A stretch of 64,000 nucleotides of DNA from Norana najaformis (Eukaryota > Annelida > Clitellata > Crassiclitellata > Hormogastridae). The stretch spans positions 38,239,477-38,303,476 of the forward strand of contig OZ029918.1 of the NCBI GenBank assembly GCA_964023275.1. The letters run 5' to 3'. Under the pieces are notes generated by a model. The model was not told the DNA's origin, ran no database searches, and saw nothing but the letters and a program-made list of their open reading frames with translations. The number at the start of each line of letters is the position of its first letter. Position 1 is the first letter of the stretch. The position numbers and the translations under genes were made by a program. Shown one piece after another: positions 1 through 12,899 of the stretch.

Positions 1-1369
1 TCGACGTTGCTAGCAGTTGAAAAATGTCGCTGAACACTTAACAATTACGATTAACCGTTGGCTCTGCTTAGACACCTTTAACTTGTGTTACTGTGATGCT
101 ATATAACCCTCATTTTCGTTCAAACGCCAGTAAATCAGCATATTGAGGTTGTTGCTTGGACAGTCGTGAGATGTCTTTAAACACTGGAACCTACTACGTG
201 AAATTCAAAGCTACAATTAGACACCTCTAAAACGACGCCGCAGTTAGCTTTATAATCAGAATCGCGCCAAGTTATGCAATAGAGTCTTGGCTCGGCTAAC
301 TTGTGCGTTGGGTGGAGTCGACGTTAACGGCCCTGGCAGCCACAATCCGTCGTTAAAAACACTGAGTAATAGGACCACTACTAGACATTACTATCTGGCT
401 ATGGCCACATTGACCGTGCTTTATTATCAGACAATTATGACTTTTCTCTGTCTCTATCTTGCCACCGGTCGTGGTCTTCTGTCGTGATGACGGGAGCGCC
501 TCTGAATAGCTCGCATTGACAGACGCTAAATAAAATATGCACTTAAGATTGTAAACGACCGATCTGGCTACATTAGTGCCTAGCGTTATCATACATTAAT
601 TTTTAGGATCACAGGCCACTTAAACTGTGCTGTATCACGAGATAACTAGCGTTAGTCTGCCATTTCCAATGCATTTATGCTAATCGCCGAGTTTCTCCGA
701 GATCTCGGATACAGTAGCGTAGCGCTGCGACGTTACGGAGCCATACGAAGTTACGAGGACGACGACGTCCCGAGGTCCGTTGCAACGCAGCTTACGTCTC
801 CTGCGGTCCATGTCGTCGCAGCGCAGCACGTCGCATCAATCTGTAATTACTTTCTGAGAGATACACAGGTATCGAGTTCTCGTCGCTCGTAGTCACAGTC
901 CCAGTGCACTAACGTCGTTATGGTTACGTGACGGAAGTTGCATATCCGAATACGGCAAATCTCAACTGCGCTTTCGCAGAAAACACTACTTCCGGCAACG
1001 AAAAGATAGGGGCAAGATCATGTGCCCTTGGAAAGTAAGCATAGTAATTGGAGCCATGTTCCAGGGCGATATATGGATTCGGATTGCATCCCTGTAAGGC
1101 GCTATATAAACAAGGTACATCTACATAATGCACTAATGTTGTCAAACGTTTGGTGCCCTGTGCATTAAGATAACGGCGCTATAAAAGTTAATATAATCGA
1201 AAGACATAGTGTGTCGGAATTGCATGTTGAAAAGCAAAGGTTGTCAACGGTAAAGGAAAAGCGATATTGCAAATCAAATCAGAGAATTTGAAACTTAAGT
1301 CTGATTGCAATTACAACAGATCCAAAATTTTAAAAAACTCTTATGTACCATAAAACAGGTAAATAAAAT

Positions 1370-1800
1370 AGATAAATAAATAAATAAATAAAAGAAATGG
1401 AAATGTCCTCCTTAGTCAGCAGAAGTCCCAAGACAATTTTCTCTTCCCTTGGGATTATAATACTTAAATTGCATTAAAATCAATCAAACAATCAATCAAT
1501 CAAACAAACATCAATCAATCAAACAATTAATCAAACAATCAATTAATCAATGAATCAGTCAGTCAGTCAGTTAGTCAGTCAGTAATAACGCTATCCTCTG
1601 TTTAAAAAAAATAAATCAAGAAATCAATCAATCAATTAATCACTAAATCAATCAAGCAAAGTAAGCAAGCAGTAAGTCAAACAATCAACCAGTCAGTCAG
1701 TAATAAGAGTTTCCTCGGGTTAAATCAATCAAAAAATCATCCAATCAGGCAGTCAGGCAGTCAGTCAGTCAACCAGTAATAACACATTACGATTAAGGTT
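1370..1800. repeat. Simple-repeat tract (ATAA, AATC, GTCA)
   Basis: ATAA units at 1370-1395, then mixed AATC and AGTC/GTCA tetramers to about 1790. Flanking 1-1370 holds family C fragments and unassigned sequence; 1800-2300 holds nothing recognised. Confidence 0.8.
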
Positions 1801-2309
1801 ATCACTCATAATGACTTACCGTCAACTGGAAGCTGTTTCGCCTCCATCCTTTTCAGACAGGCCACTTCCGCTTCCGCCAACATCAGGTCTTCCGTTGCAG
1901 CGCTCCTTCGCACAGCCGTCTGCATCGTCTTTTCTGGATCGGAAGTTACAAATCCGAGCATCCGGTCTGGTTTAATCTGACATCGAACGAGAATCTGCCA
2001 GCGCGAGCACTGAGGGCCACTTCCCTTGGAACTGATTTACCACCGGGATCCCGCCTTCCGGTTGTATAAATAGACGGAACAGCGACGAGATGAGAGGTTG
2101 AAGGGTTCTTGAAGCTAGACGTTAGGTTGAACTGCTAGACCGCGGAACATCCCATAAATATACCAACGGAATGATTACAGAACGTGTCACAAACATGATA
2201 ACAGTTGGGCTTAAGCTTCGCAACTAACGGCAACGATAAATCGAGTAACACGTTCGAAGTTAGTGAAAGAGAGGACTGACGCCAGAGAACTAACTGTGAT
2301 GAAGTAGTA

Positions 2310-2572
2310 CCCGAATGGTATCGGACTCTCGGGCATTCCCGGCTTTGGAATTCACTGCTGTGTCAGTTCGTTCTGCCAATTCTTTAATACCATTCAGGTC
2401 TAAACTAAAGACGCATCCCTTCCAACTTGAGTACCCAACGTAGCCTGGCTTCTGGTTTCTCTGACCTATCAGAATTCGAACGGGTTTCTCCAGCGGACCA
2501 TGATTTTGACTTGAAGCGACCATCGACTGATGCCCTGGGTATAAAGATAGCGGCGCTAAAGAAGTCTTTAGA
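2310..2572 (+). mobile_element. LINE 3' fragment (ORF tail and UTR)
   Basis: The plus frame reads SVRSANSLIPFRSKLKTHPFQLEYPT, an RT C-terminal tail, then a UTR ending ATAGCGGCGCTAAAGAAGTC. A sister copy lies at 39868-40030. Confidence 0.65.
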
Positions 2573-3308
2573 TTAGTTTAGAATAGATTGGACGCTGATA
2601 GAAGCAGTTACACCAAAGAAGTTGTTGCAAAACGGTAACAGTTACATCACAGAGTTAAACGTAAAGTTAGAAATAGTCACAATAAGAGAATTATCACAAA
2701 AACAACGAAAATGTCAGCAACGAACGTATCTCAACGCTATGCAACGGAACATAACCCTATTTTATTACACTCATGTTGATCGTCGAGCGGCGAAAGTACC
2801 AAGCTCACGGAATTGACGCAGCGGGAGCCAGCTAACAAAACGATATTAGTTTCGTAGCAAGGAAGTGACGGTTTTAGCTAAAGGCGAAAAAGCTGTAAAT
2901 TGTACACGTTTCTCTATAGCGACCGTATGCCTCGACGCTATCAGGTGAGATCCTTCACCACCGCTACACGCCATTTAAGAAGGTCCCGTGCACGGACCGC
3001 GCTAGCCCGAGATTCAACTCTCTGAAATAAGCCACGACGGGGAAGCGAACCGGGCATCCTCACCCACAGAGGCTTTCTTGGCGTACTCGCTTACCGATGC
3101 AGCTAACTAGGGCGTGAGGGCGTTTCGCCCTCCGGCGCCCCTTAGACCACCCACCTGTATGGTGGATTACCAGAATGTGTAGCCCCTCTGGAGATGCTCT
3201 TCCCCCTCGTAAGCAGTCCTGGAACCGCACTGTGACAAGACCCGGCCTCTGTTTTAATCAACGCTAACTCAGTCTTATGTGCACCTTGTACTGTAGAAGC
3301 AGTTGTAA

Positions 3309-3600
3309 ATCGTAATGATAATCCCGAGATTTCTACAGCGCCCAATGAAAGCCTAATCACGGGGACAGCTTATTCATAGGTGCTCGGTCAAAACAAAATC
3401 GATAAGCAAAACTATTTTGTTCCGGGTCAAGATCCAAGAGTCAGGCAGAGAGACAGCGTGGCAGCTACGGTGGGTGATGTTTGGGATTGGAGCGGGAAAA
3501 GGGATAAGAGGAAGAAGGTGAGTCGGCATAGGATCTGTGAAAGAGGAATATTTTGAATCATACACAGAGGAAGAAAATCATGTGAAAAGAGCAGACAGCC
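3309..3600 (-). mobile_element. LINE 3' end (family L)
   Basis: The UTR is in reverse orientation (GGTCAAGATCCAAGAGTCAG, CAAAACAAAATCGATAAGC) with its terminus at about 3309. Other short L copies: minus 12715-12900, 19590-19760, 23165-23300 (degenerate), 31621-31830, 46345-46470, 48945-49050; plus 27870-28050, 32925-33135, 40715-40915, 43475-43650, 49835-50005, 59745-59965, 62450-62665. Confidence 0.7.
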
Positions 3601-4073
3601 CAAGGATTCACCAAAGCAGTCTGTACTTATACAGTCGTATATAGTTAGGACATAAGATTATTTTGACGTAGAGACAACAAACTGCTACCTGACGTCATCG
3701 GTCACGTGAACCAATCACAGTATTTTTCGGAACTCTTTAGCCCCGGAACCGATCTCGCACTAAACCTCTCTAGAGCTTCAACTGATTTCGACAAATCTGA
3801 AAGTTAGTGGAATCACGCAGTGCCCGGGACAGATCTCTCTCCATCTGGCTGGAATTAATCCCTCCTAGGATCCAGGTCTCGTAAACAGCTTCCGGTCTGT
3901 AAAGCCTCCCAGCATCGAAGTCAGCCGCTGACCAGACTTTCTAGGCTAGACAGCTAAACGCAACGGCACCCATATAATCATTCGCTGTCCTAAAAATAAC
4001 AGTTTACCCATGAATGTCTACCTCTTTTGATTGGGCAAGGTTGGTAGATCTATACGAACGTGTGTGTCTATCG

Positions 4074-4226
4074 TAACCCTAACCATAACCTTAACCCTTA
4101 CCCTAAACCTAACCCTAATCATTACCCTAACCCTAACCCTTACCCTAACCTTTACCCTAACCCTAGCCCTAACCCTAGCCCTAACCCTAATCCTAACCCT
4201 AGCCCTAATCCTAACCCTTACCCTGT
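4074..4226. repeat. Degenerate interstitial telomeric repeat
   Basis: About 25 units of CCCTAA-type repeat with variants (CCCTTA, CCATAA, CCCTAG, CCTAAT), the animal TTAGGG motif read on the C-rich strand. Flanks 3600-4070 and 4230-4530 show no gene. Confidence 0.85.
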
Positions 4227-4530
4227 GTAGATAACCACGTGCGTTTGCGCAAGCATAAGCATAAATGTAAATAATCTGTCAAAGAGAAGAGAGTAAGCAA
4301 CCGCAGAAAAAAGCACGAAGTCTATTAGCAGATCGCAGTCCTGTCACTCGCGTAAAAATGATCCGAGTCCACGGTTGGCAAACAAGAGCGATATGGCTTC
4401 GACGAAATCAGTTTCTATCTCTGATTTCGAAGCGGACAGCAGAATAATTATAGAACCGTTCAGTGCTTAGTACGTTCCAGTCTACCGTGATTGTTTACCA
4501 AACAACTCAGACGACTTGATCTGGATTGCG

Positions 4531-5180
4531 TGTCGGGTTCTGTAATTTGTCACCCGATAGTGCCTTGTCATGTTTTATAATTATGGCACCAGGTGTGTCT
4601 TGTCGGGTTTTGTAATTATGTCACCCGGCGTGTCTTGTCGGGTTTTATAATTATGTCACTCGATGTGTCTTGTCGGGTTTTGTAATTATGTCACCCTGTG
4701 TGTCTTGTCGGGTTTTGTAATTATGTCATCCGGTGTGTCTTGTCGGGTTTTTTAAATTGTCACCCGGTATGTCTTGTCGGGTTTTATAATTATGTCACCC
4801 GGTGTGTCTTGTCGGGTTTTTAAAATTGTCACCCGGTATGTCTTGTCGGGTTTTAAAATTATGTCACCCGGTGTGTCTTGTCGGGTTTTTTAAATTGTCA
4901 CCCGGTATGTCTTGTCGGGTTTTATAATTATGTCACCCGGTGTGTCTTGTCGGGTTTTTAAAATTGTCACCCGGTATGTCTTGTCGGGTTTTAAAATTAT
5001 GTCACCCAGTATGGCTTGTCGGATTTTGTAATTATGTCATTAGGTGCGTCTTTTCGGGTTTTAGAATTACGCCATCCGGTGTGTCTTATCGGGTTTATAA
5101 TTATGTCACCCGGTGTGTCTTATCAGGTTTTAGAATTATGCCACCCGGTGTGTCTTGTCGGGTTTTATAATTATATCACA
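4531..5180. repeat. 35-bp minisatellite
   Basis: About 18 copies of a 35-bp unit (GTCTTGTCGGGTTTTATAAT plus TATGTCACCCGGTGT). The period is not a multiple of three, so the apparent reading frames are by-products. Confidence 0.85.
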
Positions 5181-5485
5181 AGGTCATGCCTTGTGCTCGG
5201 GGCAGATATAGATTCAGACGCTATGCCTACAGCATCGCAAGGGAAACTGGTTGATCCGGTTTTAAATTAACCCCATTATCGCTCGCTTTTCTAAATTCGC
5301 TCTCGTAACGATCTCGACGATGATTACTGGGTAAACAAGGCCGGCTAAGCTGAAACAATGTAAGCAATTTGCGCCCAGCGTTAATTATGTGAGTCTGGTC
5401 TGCTAGAACGATATAATTACGCCAGTTGATTATGTGAAACAGTGTAGTAAGAAAGAAAGAAAGTAAGTAAGTTAGTAAGGAAATA

Positions 5486-5774
5486 AAGTATTCCATATCC
5501 CACAAGTGAGATGTAGGGGAGGTGCTCATATCCTGTTCTTTACGCACTTGAGCCACAATGGACGAATCTCAAGGTCCTGGACACGAGGCCAGTGAATGGC
5601 AGGACTTTTCGTTTACCTCCCAGCTTATGTAATGTAAAGTATCCCACATCTCATAAGTAAGACGTAGAGGAGGTGCTCATTTCCTTTGTTTAGGGCATTG
5701 AGCCGACAATGGACGAATCCCACGGTCCTGGACATGGGGCCAGTGCAGCGCAGGACTTTTCGTTTGCCTCCCAG
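5486..5774 (+). repeat. Direct duplication with paired mini-ORFs
   Basis: Two copies (5486-5627, 5636-5774) of about 140 bp. Each holds an ATG frame beginning MDES-GPGH and continuing QDFSF-SQL, 24 and 32 codons long. The second ends YTAW just before GTGACA, a possible donor. No family is recognised. Confidence 0.55.
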
Positions 5775-6339
5775 CTTACGCCGGTACCAAATTATACTGC
5801 TTGGTGACAGAGGCACTGTGTGCGCAAACAACTTGCCCAGGGTCGTTACACGGAGTCGGGGCAGATATAGATTGACCAAACGCGTTACCGATAGACCACC
5901 GTGCCGCACTAAACACTGTAGTTCTTCCGTTAATATAACATGTTATTTCAAGACTAACGTGTTAACTGGCAGAATGCATGCATAGAAACCCCTCGCTGCG
6001 CCCATTTATTCATTATTAACATTTATTAATAATTACATAACCAAAGCTTTCCATCTCACACATACGACTTGTTCACGTAAGCAGGAAAATTACACTCGCC
6101 ACAATAACTTCCTGGCAAGTTTTACGAGTTCAATATAACACACGTGATGTGTTTACAAAACGCCAATATTACAATTTGCAAAAGCGTATCGATCATGTAC
6201 ATCAACAGTTCTATTCACAATAATATCCACGGTATGTCCATAGTCTTTTCAAGATATCTTATAGTTGTTGTTCATTTTTGAACTCATATACAGCGCCCTT
6301 TTCTTCTGCCTCGATCGTGTTACGGCAATATATAAATTG

Positions 6340-6605
6340 CATTATTATTATTATTATTACTACTACTATCATCATCGTCGTCGTCGTCGTCAGCATCATC
6401 ATCATTTTTATCACTATCATTACTATTGCTGTTATTATTATATTATTATATTATATTATATTGTATTATATTATATTATATTATATTATATTATATTATA
6501 TTATATTATATTATTTTATTTTATATTATATTATATTAATGTTACGTTATGTTACGTTATGTTACGTTATGTTATGTTACATTATGTTACATTATATTAC
6601 ATTAT
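6340..6605. repeat. Compound microsatellite (TTA, ATC, TATTA, TTACG)
   Basis: TTA and ATC/GTC triplets are followed by TATTA pentamers and TTACGTTATG-like units. Flanks 5780-6340 and 6606-7130 hold no recognised feature. Confidence 0.85.
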
Positions 6606-7249
6606 AGTCGGGATATTTGTATCAGTCTTGTACTTACGACATAGAAATAGCATCAAGACTAAAGGCAGAACGACGTCGGTCGACAATTTCAGCGATCAGA
6701 AAGAGGAACACAAAAGCCTTTTGTTAGGCTTGGAAGGTCTTATATGAGCGTTAGGGATTCTTTAGCAAGTCATAATCTCTCGATAGCGTACTACAAACTG
6801 TTCATTGGCTTAGGACACACTACCCACGAGGGCCAATTAAGGGCCAGTTAATTACTCATTAATTGGAACGTAAGCGTCGCACTGTAAGCGTCGAAAACTT
6901 GTTTGCAGTAGACTTCATGCCAGTTTCTACAGCTGCCGGTGACCAACGCTAATTGTAGAAAAAACCATGGGCAATAAATCTGACTCTCGCCTGTCGAATG
7001 CTTGTAAATCTCCCCTCTTCGTCTCGCAGGGAACGAGTTGGTTTACGAAGAAACGTTTGTTGTGTTCGAAGAGAATTAGAGGATATCGGAGGGAGAGGTT
7101 GCGGTGAGTGGCCCCGGCCGTAAATATCGCCTGATAGAGAGAAATGAGAGAGAGCCAGACAGACAGACAGACAGACAGACAGACCGGCAGAGGGTGAAGT
7201 AGTCGGGTACATAAACGCATCGAGTTCGATGCTAGGACTAAAGAGTGGG

Positions 7250-7965
7250 TTAGCTGACTAGATGGGTGGGTGTTTGGGTGGATGGGCGGTTGGATGGGTG
7301 GGTAGAGGAAGTGGATGGGTGGATGGCTGGATGGGTAGAAGGGTGGATGGATGGCTGAACGGATGACTGAACGTATGGATAGATGGGTGGGTGGATGGCT
7401 GGATGGGTAGATGGGTGGTTGGATGGGTGGGTAGAGGAAGTGGGTGGGTGGATGGCTGGATGGGTAGATGGGTGGATGGATGGCTGAACGGATGACTGAA
7501 CGTATGGATAGATGGGTGGGTGGATGGCTGGATGGGTAGATGGGTGGTTGGATGGGTGGGTAGAGGAAGTGGGTGGGTGGATGGCTGGATGGGTAGATGG
7601 GTGGATGGATGGCTGAACGGATGACTGAACGTATGGATAGATGGGTGGGTGGATGGCTGGATGGGTAGATGGGTGGTTGGATGGGTGGGTAGAGGAAGTG
7701 GGTGGGTGGATGGCTGGATGGGTAGATGGGTGGATGGATGGCTGAACGGATGACTGAACGTATGGATAGATGGGTGGGAGGATGGCTGGATGGGTAGATG
7801 GGTGGCTGGATGGATGGATAGCTGAACGGATGACTGAACGTATGGGTAGATGGGTGGGTGGGTGGCTAGATGGGTAGATGGGTGGTTGGGTGGATGGATG
7901 AATGGCTAAACGGTTGAATCAACGTATGGATAGATGGGTGGGTGGATGGCTGGACGGGAGAAAAG
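7250..7965. repeat. GGAT/GGGT satellite with 129-bp higher-order unit
   Basis: Tetramer-like GGATGGGT sequence organised in a 129-bp unit: ACGTATGGATAGATGGGTGG recurs at 7371, 7500, 7629 and 7758. A CAGA tract lies just before (7140-7185). Confidence 0.85.
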
Positions 7966-8450
7966 GTGGACGGCCCCCATGGAGGATCAGACGGAAGGAT
8001 TGGTCGATGGATAGATCGATGGATAAAGAAGGGCATGTAGCAAGGGAGGAAAGGTGAGAGCAAGTGAAAAGGAAGGGACGGACGGATAGCCATCACGGCC
8101 CCAGGACAGAAGAACTGCCAACGGGGAGGCGGGATTCGATCCCACGCGAACGCACAGCGTGGAATTTCAGACGCCCGATGCCAATCGGCCAAAACTCCTC
8201 CACTGCTTTTAATTGGACGGCGCCATTTCGAAGCCTGGATAAAGGACGAGGGCATCTGCTAATAATCTTCACTATGACACAGTTTCATTAAACACAGACC
8301 ACACAAACACATTGGCGGATCTAGGATTGCATGCGTGGGGAGAGCAAGGGAATTTCCAGAGGGGCGCCACATTCTTGCAGTCCACCATGCACGGGTCTGG
8401 TCTGAGGGGAGCCGGCATATAACTAAGAAGGAGGGTGCGAACCGCCCCAG

Positions 8451-8625
8451 TTTGACTATAGCTAAATCCGCCACTGCACACCCACCAATAAGCCAGTCGT
8501 CTAAGCTGCTATTCTGGTCGACTTACTAAACACAGTAATATTATATTTAATAAGTCGACCAGAACAGTATTTTAGACGGCTGGCTTATTGGTGGGTGTGC
8601 AGTGGCGGATTTAGCGATAGTCAAA
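8451..8625. repeat. Palindrome with 75-bp arms
   Basis: Arms 8451-8526 and 8551-8625 are near-perfect inverse complements (the first contains CCGCCACTGCACACCCACCA) around a 24-bp AT-rich loop. Foldback MITE or hairpin. Confidence 0.85.
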
Positions 8626-8864
8626 GCTAATATTATTAGGTTTATGCTTTAATGGCTCCAGCTGATATTGGTCTGTTATAGGCTCAGTGGTCCTAAGCAT
8701 CATTCTGATTGGAAGATACGAACTTGCGTCACGCTACCTGATATCATGACCTGCTAAATATGTTCCTGTTTGTGTTCAGGTCTAAATTGAACAGGAAACG
8801 ATTATGTTTAGCCAGAAAATTTCCCAAACGAAGCCCGAGGTACTCCAATACATAGATAAATGTA

Positions 8865-9440
8865 TGCTAGCATACATACATAAATATATACCTACCTACA
8901 TACATTCATACATACATACATACATACATGCATGTACACACTACATACAAACATGCATAAATACATTATATACATACATACATCCATATATACAAACATA
9001 TATACATGCATACATATATACATATACATACATTTCAAGTACCCAACTATTCAGCAATCCATCCATTCTATCAATCCATTTACTCATTAAACCATTCGCT
9101 CATTCATTTATTCCTACTTTGTTCGTTCGTTCATGCTAAAACACATACACGCATACATGCTCACACATCCATCCATCCATCCGTCCATCCACCCATCCAT
9201 CCATCCATTTATCTATCCAACAATCTATCCGACCATCCATCCAACCATTCATTCGTTTTTTCTTTCGTTCATACAAACACACACACATGCATGCTCACAC
9301 AGAATCGTTCATACACACACATCCATCCATCCATCCATCATCCATCCATCCATCCATCATCCATCCATCCATCCATCCATCCATCATCCATCCATCCATC
9401 CATAATCCATCATCCATCCATCCATTGTCCATCCATCCAA
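8865..9440. repeat. CATA and ATCC microsatellite block
   Basis: TACA/CATA tetramers (8865-9030), ATTC/ATTT-like (9055-9130) and ATCC (9170-9440). 9450-9870 is unassigned. Confidence 0.85.
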
Positions 9441-9869
9441 ACAGCCCTGAGGTTTAAACGTCTCAACTTACCGAGCAAGGCAAGGTCTCTTGGCCTTCTT
9501 TCTCACCCTCTCATCAAGCGTTCCGGCTGATCATCAATCTCAGACAAGAATGAAGACCCTGCTCTCTTCGCTATCCCCTCCAGTCACTCTAACGACGATG
9601 GGGACAGATGCCTCTGCGCTGCATCCAGTTGCAGAGGCAGGGCGCTGCGTGCAAGCGGGTACTCTCGACCAATGGATACGCTACTATAGCCATCTCGTTT
9701 GAGCTGCGGATGTTGGTAGATGATGTTCAGAGTCTCACAATAATAAATGACAGTCATTTAAAACGACGTTTTGCGATAAATCATAGGAACGTCGGAAAAG
9801 ACACAGTGACCACGACATACTCCTTGAAGTGATATATGGTCACGACATACACAGGCAATACATACAATA

Positions 9870-10250
9870 CCATATAATGATACAATGCAATGCAATAACA
9901 CAGAATACAATGCAATGCAATAACACAGAATACAATGCAATAGAATAACATAGAATACAATGCAATAGAATAACATAGAATACAATGCAATGCAATAACA
10001 CGGAATACAATGCAATAGAATAACATAGAATACAATGCAATAGAATAACATAGAATACAATGCAATGCAATAACACGGAATACAATGCAATAGAATAACA
10101 TAGAATACAATGCAATAGAATAACATAGAATACAATGCAATGCAACAACATAGAATACAATGCAATAGAATAACATAGAATACAATGCAACAGAATAACA
10201 TAGAATAATGCAATGCAATGCAACAACATAGAATACAATGCAGTTGCACT
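9870..10250. repeat. 25-bp minisatellite
   Basis: About 15 copies of GAATACAATGCAATAGAATA plus ACATA, alternating with a variant that has GCAATAACAC. Open frames on the minus strand here are translations of the repeat. Confidence 0.85.
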
Positions 10251-10539
10251 GTATTACATAGCATGTGACAACAATGCATTCAATTGTAGTGTATAGAATT
10301 CGATTGACTGCATATCTTTGAAATCTGCTCATCGATTTGCATACTCGAGTTGCATATTATTATCATCATCAGTACCATTATCATCATCATCATCATCATT
10401 ATTTTTTAAAAATGTCAGTACATTTTCCGTGCGCTATTTGCGTTGCAAATGGTCTGCTCAAATACTCGTTTCATTCTGGTAATAAATTTCTTAATTCTGA
10501 TAATTTCGCCCACCTACAGCCCTTTGAATGTAGCCTTGG

Positions 10540-10700
10540 GATAACGCGGTATACGCGATTAGTTGGAGTGCTCAGCTTGTAACACAGACGGTACGGGTTC
10601 AAACCTCCTCCCTGAGACGGTCACTGTGTAGGGACCTTGAGCAAGTCCTTCACTCGCAGGGCTCAGCGCCATCGACTGATGCTCAGGCGAACAGTCTTAG
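10540..10700 (+). mobile_element. tRNA-derived SINE (family T)
   Basis: The head resembles a tRNA: an A-box-like GATTAGTTGGAGTGC, an anticodon region CTTGTAA (TGT, Thr-like) and a B box GGTTCAAACCTCC. The body holds GGGACCTTGAGCAAGTCCTTC. Its 3' end is degenerate. Confidence 0.75.
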
Positions 10701-10754
10701 CAGCGACACAGAACGTCAACGACTGAAAGTAATCTATGTATTACGTTATTTTTG

Positions 10755-11160
10755 TATGTATGTATGTATGTATGTATGTATGTATGCATGTATAATGTGT
10801 ATGTATGTATGTATGTATGATTTATGTATGTATGTATGGATATATGTATGTATGGATATATGTATGTATGGATATATGTATGTATGGATATATGTATCTA
10901 TGTATGTCTGGATGTATGTACGTATGTACGTTTGTATGTATGTGTGTACGTATATATGTACGTATGTGTTTGTATGTATGTGTGTACGTATATATGTACG
11001 TATGTGTTTGTATGTATGTGTGTACGTATATATGTACGTATGTATGTATGTATCTAGGTATTTAGGAAGGTATGTAGGTAGGTAGGCAGGCAGGTAGGTA
11101 GGTAGATAGGTAGGTAGGAATGTAATGTGTGAATGTATGTAAGTATGTATGTGAACATTT
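10755..11160. repeat. TATG microsatellite
   Basis: GTAT/TATG tetramers with GGATATATGTAT sub-repeats, ending in AGGT units. 11161-11570 has a G9-10 run and short CTCGACC-type repeats, otherwise nothing. Confidence 0.85.
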
Positions 11161-11787
11161 GTACATTGCCTGGCGTTTAAGGGCCCGTCTAAACCGCAGC
11201 AGAAGCAGATAAGGGGGGGGGGGGAGCCATCGGATCGCGACAGACAGGCCTCTTAAGATAAGCTCAGAAATGTTCCATGAAAAGAAGCTTTGTCCGATGA
11301 ATACCTTAGAAATTAGGTCAACATTTCCCGCTCTTGCTGTAACCGTTCCCGCTCGACAATAACTGACCCGCCCCTGTTCCACCTCAACCCAAACCAATCC
11401 AGACTAGACAACCCCATCTCTCCCGACCCGACCTTAATTAACGTGACCCGAACCGACACAATTCGACCTGGCCTTAACTAACTCGACCCGGCCTTATTGA
11501 ACTCGACTTGACCTCATTGTGGCAATTCACTTTAAATAGGTCAAGTAATCTAATCAAATCTGATATAGCCTACGGAGGAAATGAGTCCAGGAATAGGGGA
11601 GTTTTTAGTTGATATCCGAAGATCAAATCAGATATAAAGGTATCCAAGTAAATCCGAATATTGTTCGTAGTTTCAAGTGCTTAACGACATCTTGCGGCTG
11701 CCAGAGCCGTTGACATCGACGTTAACTTCTTATATTAGGTAGCAATAGTTCCGATGTTTAACGGCATCTTATAATTTGGATATCCCA

Positions 11788-12160
<373 letters not shown>

Positions 12161-12330
12161 AGTGTATCATTAACAAAGTAGAAAACAGTAGAAAACACGG
12201 ACGAGACCTGAAGGATTTAGTTCAGAAGAGGCAGTCAGACGAATTCATGATCTCAGAACAAGCACTCAATGCAATAATAATAATAATAATAATAGTAGTA
12301 GTAGTAGTAGTAGTAGTAGAAGCAGTAGTA

Positions 12331-12363
<33 letters not shown>

Positions 12364-12899
12364 GTTGTTGTTATTATTATTATTATTATTATGTTTTTAT
12401 TCATTGCTTCAAATTTTAACGACATCTTGCGGATATCAGCCGTTTGGTCGACATTAACCGTAAGCTGCGGCTGTCAGTTTCAGTGATTAAGGGATAATGA
12501 GGAAAATAATTTATAACATCAGAAACACGCGATATAAAGGTGTCCAAGTAAATCAAATTTTGTTCGTCGTTTCAAATTTTAACGCCATCTTGCGGCTGAC
12601 ACACCCGTTGAAGACGACATTGACTTACTCGATTTAAATATGAAAGGAGCACTGGATAGTTTTAAAGTGTCACTTATTAAGGAAACGTGTTACCACCACG
12701 ACACATATTTCCTGGGAATCGTAATCGTAAACTCGAGATTTCTACATAGCCCAACGAAAGCTAACTCTCGGAAACCCGTTTATACACAGGCGCTCAGTCA
12801 AACCAAAATCGATAGACAGGAAGGGTTCAGTCCCAGGTCAAGATCCAAGAGTCAGGCAGACAGCAAGGTGCTTGGAATTGAACCAGAAAGTAAGATAAG

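Noticed and set aside
9758..10332. Minus-strand frames of up to 183 codons (repeated CIVFYVILLH)
   Set aside because: They are the 25-bp minisatellite read in three frames; all frames are open because the unit lacks stops.
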